This document shows positions 60,880 to 64,000 of a DNA stretch of 64,000 nt, one piece after another. The notes beneath the pieces are model-generated. The model did no database searches, was not told the DNA's origin, and saw only the letters and a list, made by a program, of their open reading frames with translations. How positions within the stretch are numbered: the first letter of the stretch is position 1; each line of letters opens with the position of its first letter. Both the position numbers and the translations under genes were made by a program. The stretch comes from Roseburia sp. CAG:10041_57 (GTDB lineage: Bacteria; Bacillota; Clostridia; Lachnospirales; Lachnospiraceae), in the NCBI GenBank assembly GCA_001916965.1, contig MNTL01000001.1, positions 248,001 to 312,000 on the forward strand, written 5' to 3'.

Positions 60880-61422
60880 TTACAGGCTTTTCATAACCTC
60901 TAATGACAAATATGCGCCATTTGCAATCTGCCATTTATAGTACTCACCCTTTGGTTCTCCATATTGTTCCATGATTGCCATAATCGTTCCACCATGTACC
61001 ACGAATGCAACCCGGTCTGTATCCTTACAATCCGCCAGGCACTCCCAAAATCCTTCTACACAGCGTCTGCTGAATTGTTCCCTGCCCTCCCCATTTGGGA
61101 AGGCAGTCCTGCCGCCACTGTCTATCCATGCCTGATACGCAGCATTTCCATTCAGTTCATGATAATTCTTATACTCGAAATCCCCGAAATCCATTTCCTC
61201 TAATTTCACATTAGTAACCATGGGCATATGGGGATATATTAATTCTGCTGTTGTTATGCATCTTTTTAAAGGACTGACATACAGACGGTCCACCCTGGGG
61301 TATTCATTACTTTGTATCTGAGCAATTCCTTCCTCACACAAATCTTCATCCGTATGACATCCTACGTACCTTTTCTCCCGGTTTCCTGCTGTCATACCAT
61401 GCCGTATCAGATAAATCTTCAT
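60880..61422 (-). CDS. cobC: Histidine phosphatase, probable alpha-ribazole phosphatase
   Basis: 180 residues. Phosphoglycerate-mutase-like phosphatase with the catalytic RHG in YLIRHGMTAGNREKRYVG and the second histidine in FVVHGGTIMAIM. Its place at the end of a cob gene set suggests removal of phosphate from alpha-ribazole phosphate or adenosylcobalamin phosphate in B12 assembly. The start at 61422 overlaps the previous gene in an ATGA; a longer frame upstream has no support. Confidence 0.85.
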   Translation of the reverse strand: MKIYLIRHGMTAGNREKRYVGCHTDEDLCEEGIAQIQSNEYPRVDRLYVSPLKRCITTAELIYPHMPMVTNVKLEEMDFGDFEYKNYHELNGNAAYQAWIDSGGRTAFPNGEGREQFSRRCVEGFWECLADCKDTDRVAFVVHGGTIMAIMEQYGEPKGEYYKWQIANGAYLSLEVMKSL

Positions 61423-61742
61423 TTTATTACCTGTCCTATTCCACAACAGACCCGGATCACTCTTTGTGCCTGTGCTGCCAGATTGCATCCAATTCTACCA
61501 GCTGTTTCTCTATAGTCTCTGTCTTTCTTATCTATGGGTACAATGCCGCATCCCACATCATCCAGCGTAAATACAGCCTCCGGCTCTTCCTTCGCAAGCT
61601 TCTCTATATACAAGGCAGGGTCGGTCTGCTTTTCCAAAGCCTCTTTTATCAGACTTTGCACATAATATATGGTTCTGTCAGGATAATGTTCTACTGCATA
61701 TCTGTGTTTTCCCTGATATGCTCCCCCTATAATCAAAATCAT
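61419..61742 (-). CDS. Short CobU-like P-loop protein
   Basis: 107 residues, about 60% of CobU length. The P-loop reads GGAYQGKHRYA (Ser after Lys is His) and the end GCGIVPIDKKDRDYRETAGR then IGCNLAAQAQRVIRVCCGIG matches the CobU C-terminus. The middle part with the guanylylated histidine of CobU is missing. A full CobU is encoded at 62553-63131, so this is a paralogue with a changed or partial role. Translationally coupled to cobC. Confidence 0.75.
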   Translation of the reverse strand: MILIIGGAYQGKHRYAVEHYPDRTIYYVQSLIKEALEKQTDPALYIEKLAKEEPEAVFTLDDVGCGIVPIDKKDRDYRETAGRIGCNLAAQAQRVIRVCCGIGQVIK

Positions 61743-61786
61743 ATCTTTCTATCCTCTCTGTCACTTCTATGTACTCTCGGAGTCTT

Positions 61787-62566
61787 CTAAATGCCACATA
61801 TCCGAAGAATATAGGCAAGCACTACTGCTGCCCCAAGAACAGCCAGTTCGCAGGTCTCTACATACCATCCTGCCAGATCTCCTGTAATGCCGCCAAATTC
61901 TCTCTTCGACATCCGATTATAATGCAAAAACCACATTGCAAGCACCACTATCACTGTCACTCCATATCGAATATCATAGCAGATAAATGACACACATGTC
62001 ACAATAATCCATATCCACAATCCGATTTTTACAACTTTTCTGTCTCCCGCCTTTGCAAAATAAGCTAAAGAACTCTTGCCCGATGCACTTGGGAAGCTGA
62101 TTGCAGCCAATCCGCTGGTTGCCCTGGAAAGTACAAAACCGATTGCTACCATCATAATTTCCTGTTTTTCACGAAGCTCTGTAAAAAGCCCATAGCTGAC
62201 CAGGAGATATAAGCCTGTCCAGATTACTGCAAATGCACCCACATGGGAATCCTTCAGTATCTCCAGCTTCTTTTCCCTTTCTCTGTGTGAACTTAGCGCA
62301 TCCGTCGTATCCAGATATCCATCCATATGGAATCCCCCCGTAATACATACAGGGATTGCTGCCGCCAGTGCAGCATACAGGGACGTTCCGATTCCTGTCC
62401 TGCCACAAATCAGGAACCACCCATATTCCAGAGCCGCAATCACAACACCTACAAGAGGAAACGCCAGAAATGTATATCTCATGTCTTCTTGTGTATATTC
62501 CAGAATCGGCATTGGTATTCTGGAATACATAGAAAAAGCCAGACATAATGTTCTAATCAGTTTCAT
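61787..62566 (-). CDS. cobS: Adenosylcobinamide-GDP ribazoletransferase (cobalamin synthase)
   Basis: 259 residues, six or seven membrane helices. Joins adenosylcobinamide-GDP with alpha-ribazole (phosphate). The signature GGFHMDGYLDTTDALSSHRE with acidic metal-binding residues, followed by LEILKDSHVGAFAVIW, is intact. Its start overlaps the cobU end by 14 bases. Confidence 0.95.
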   Translation of the reverse strand: MKLIRTLCLAFSMYSRIPMPILEYTQEDMRYTFLAFPLVGVVIAALEYGWFLICGRTGIGTSLYAALAAAIPVCITGGFHMDGYLDTTDALSSHREREKKLEILKDSHVGAFAVIWTGLYLLVSYGLFTELREKQEIMMVAIGFVLSRATSGLAAISFPSASGKSSLAYFAKAGDRKVVKIGLWIWIIVTCVSFICYDIRYGVTVIVVLAMWFLHYNRMSKREFGGITGDLAGWYVETCELAVLGAAVVLAYILRICGI

Positions 62567-63131
62567 GTTTTATTTCTCCTATCTCAGCCTTTTGCTTATG
62601 AATCACAGGTATACCATACACAACTTCTACAACTTCATCTGCCATTTGTGCCAGTGCAGCATTTATATGCCCCAGCAATTGAATATACGCAAGTGTAAAC
62701 TCATCATAAGAAAGTGTATCTGAAAATACTTCATTTGTTACAATTACCAGATTATCACATGCATTCAGCAGATGTGCCACGCCATCCAGTATTCTTGTCT
62801 CGCACTCAGCGATATGAACAGGTATACGTTCTGGGCTTATCTCTTCCCTGAACATCTCATTTGCAGCCAGATTCGACATACACTCCAATAAAATATCTGA
62901 ATGCTCTGGAACGGGCGCTTCCTGTAAATTCTGATACCATTCCAATGTATCAAAGTGGCGCTGCGCTCGCTGCTTTCTGTGTTTCTCTACTCTTGCCGCA
63001 CCTTCTTCTCCATATGGCTGCATGGTTGCCAGATACAGCAAAGTATTTTTTCCCTTATGCAGCATGGTAATACATTGCTCTGCATATTCTGATTTTCCGC
63101 TGGCACTTCCACCGGTTACAAGTATCAGCAT
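62553..63131 (-). CDS. cobU: Adenosylcobinamide kinase / guanylyltransferase
   Basis: 192 residues. P-loop VTGGSASGKSEYAE and the histidine region ARVEKHRKQRAQRHFDTLEW fit CobU. The usual NEVGxGIVP motif has changed to TNEVFSDTLSYDEF, a noticeable drift; the other CobU-like protein keeps the usual form. Activates cobinamide for the CobS step. Confidence 0.88.
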   Translation of the reverse strand: MLILVTGGSASGKSEYAEQCITMLHKGKNTLLYLATMQPYGEEGAARVEKHRKQRAQRHFDTLEWYQNLQEAPVPEHSDILLECMSNLAANEMFREEISPERIPVHIAECETRILDGVAHLLNACDNLVIVTNEVFSDTLSYDEFTLAYIQLLGHINAALAQMADEVVEVVYGIPVIHKQKAEIGEIKHETD

Positions 63132-63150
63132 ACCCTGTCTGTCCTTTCCC

Positions 63151-64000
63151 TTATTCCAGATGTTCGTATGGTTTCAATGCAATCTCTCCAAAAGTATGCG
63201 CCGTATCATATTCAGCCAATGCTATATCCAGTATGGGAAATAACAATACAGCCCCTGTACCTTCTCCAAGACACATATCCGCATGGACAACCGGATGCAT
63301 GTCCATTGCCTCCAATACAGCAATTGCAGCCGGCTCTGTTGATACGTGAGATGGAATCAGATATGGTCTACAGCCTGGCACCATATGTACAGCAGTCAAT
63401 GCTGCAACAACAGATATAAAGCCATCCAGTACAATTGGGATTCCATACATCATTCCTCCAATGCATGTGCCAGCCATTGCTGCAATATCCAGTCCGCCTA
63501 CCTTGCATAACGTATCAAAAGCATCTGCCTCTCTCAAATGATATCTGGATATTGCCTGCTCAATAATCTGCTTTTTATGAATCAGACCCTCACTGCTCAA
63601 TCCAGCTCCTTTTCCTGTCATTTCTTCCACAGGTCTGTCCAGTAATACACTTGCTACCGCACTGGAAGTCGTTGTATTGCCGATTCCCATTTCTCCTATG
63701 GCTATGATATTGACACCTTCTGCCGCCTTTTGTCCCACAAGCTCTATTCCTGTTAAAATTGCCTGCTGACATTGTTCTGCTCTCATTGCCGGCTCTTTAG
63801 CGAAATTACGCGTTCCCGGCATAATCTTATGCTGTATCAATCCGGCATGATTGACTACATCTTTCATTCCTACGTCCACCGGTGTTACCTTCGCCCCAGC
63901 CTGACCAGCCATAATATTGATGTTGGCTCTTCCTTCTGCCATACTGTGAGCCACCATAGAAGTGACACTGCTGTCAGATTGGCTGATTCCTTCTGCAACA
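63151..64000 (-). CDS. cobT: Nicotinate-nucleotide-dimethylbenzimidazole phosphoribosyltransferase (5' end outside window)
   Basis: At least 282 residues; the frame is open to the window edge and the upstream codons read VAEGISQSDSSVTSMVAHS, so the Met at 63957 is not the true start. Motifs: IIAIGEMGIGNTTTSSAVAS, GLSSEGLIHKKQII and the catalytic-base region HMVPGCRPYLIPSHVSTEPA (family Glu in STEPA). Makes alpha-ribazole phosphate, the lower ligand of B12. First visible gene of the cobT-U-S-cobU-like-cobC set. Confidence 0.93.
   Translation of the reverse strand, partial: VAEGISQSDSSVTSMVAHSMAEGRANINIMAGQAGAKVTPVDVGMKDVVNHAGLIQHKIMPGTRNFAKEPAMRAEQCQQAILTGIELVGQKAAEGVNIIAIGEMGIGNTTTSSAVASVLLDRPVEEMTGKGAGLSSEGLIHKKQIIEQAISRYHLREADAFDTLCKVGGLDIAAMAGTCIGGMMYGIPIVLDGFISVVAALTAVHMVPGCRPYLIPSHVSTEPAAIAVLEAMDMHPVVHADMCLGEGTGAVLLFPILDIALAEYDTAHTFGEIALKPYEHLE

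Overview
The window looks like a chromosomal segment of a motile, anaerobic, starch-using Clostridia member, most probably Lachnospiraceae. The reasons are the moderately low GC, AGGAGG-type ribosome binding sites, a large secreted alpha-amylase, CheV, diguanylate-signalling and Pst genes of Firmicutes type, and a tmRNA beside smpB and rnr. The family assignment is an inference from gene content, not from a marker search. Most genes lie on the minus strand.

Layout. 1-5353: F-type ATP synthase operon atpB-E-F-(H+A fused)-G-D, cut at the left edge. 5588-11457: a 1524-residue amylase divergent from a LacI-type regulator, with promoter, operator-like palindrome and leader hairpin between them. 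11458-15659: trmB-like regulator and lysA, ung, hisF-hisH. 15840-25288: signalling cluster with an acidic membrane protein, a degenerate sirtuin, cheV, a lipoprotein, a two-component pair, an Hpt protein and a cheA that has lost its kinase core. 25532-29091: SGNH hydrolase, asparaginase, a cytidylate-kinase-like protein and a discoidin-like protein.

29184-33557 is an accessory region next to ssrA. It holds two near-identical promoter copies, an acetyltransferase gene, broken toxin-antitoxin, ATPase and IS remnants, an intact YefM-YoeB pair with clear operators, an HTH protein, a DJ-1-like protein lacking its cysteine, and G-rich palindromic repeats. 33558-37560: ssrA, smpB, rnr, secG and a RelQ-like protein missing catalytic residues. 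37605-43639: phoU-pstBAC-pstS and eno, interspersed with a repeated, structured, covarying element found directly after stop codons. 43708-47340: EAL protein and gpmI. 47566-51330: a 28-codon leader peptide and terminator ahead of a heterodimeric ABC exporter. 51391-55421: serine hydrolase, pseudo-kinase/receiver protein, CmpB-like membrane protein, thiamine pyrophosphokinase. 55544-60824: chemoreceptor, sugar-binding lipoprotein, AI-2E family permease and FliD-like protein. 60880-64000: cobalamin genes cobC, cobU-like, cobS, cobU, cobT (partial).

How parts may work together: the amylase would release maltodextrins, and the solute-binding lipoprotein beside a chemoreceptor, with no permeases, suggests sugar sensing; however the CheA here could not phosphorylate. 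The most noteworthy items are the AtpH-AtpA fusion, the stop-codon-associated structured repeat, the leader peptide/attenuator before the ABC exporter, the sequestered eno ribosome binding site, the cheA deletion, and several proteins that keep a fold but lose catalytic residues (sirtuin-like, RelQ-like, DJ-1-like, histidine-kinase-like).
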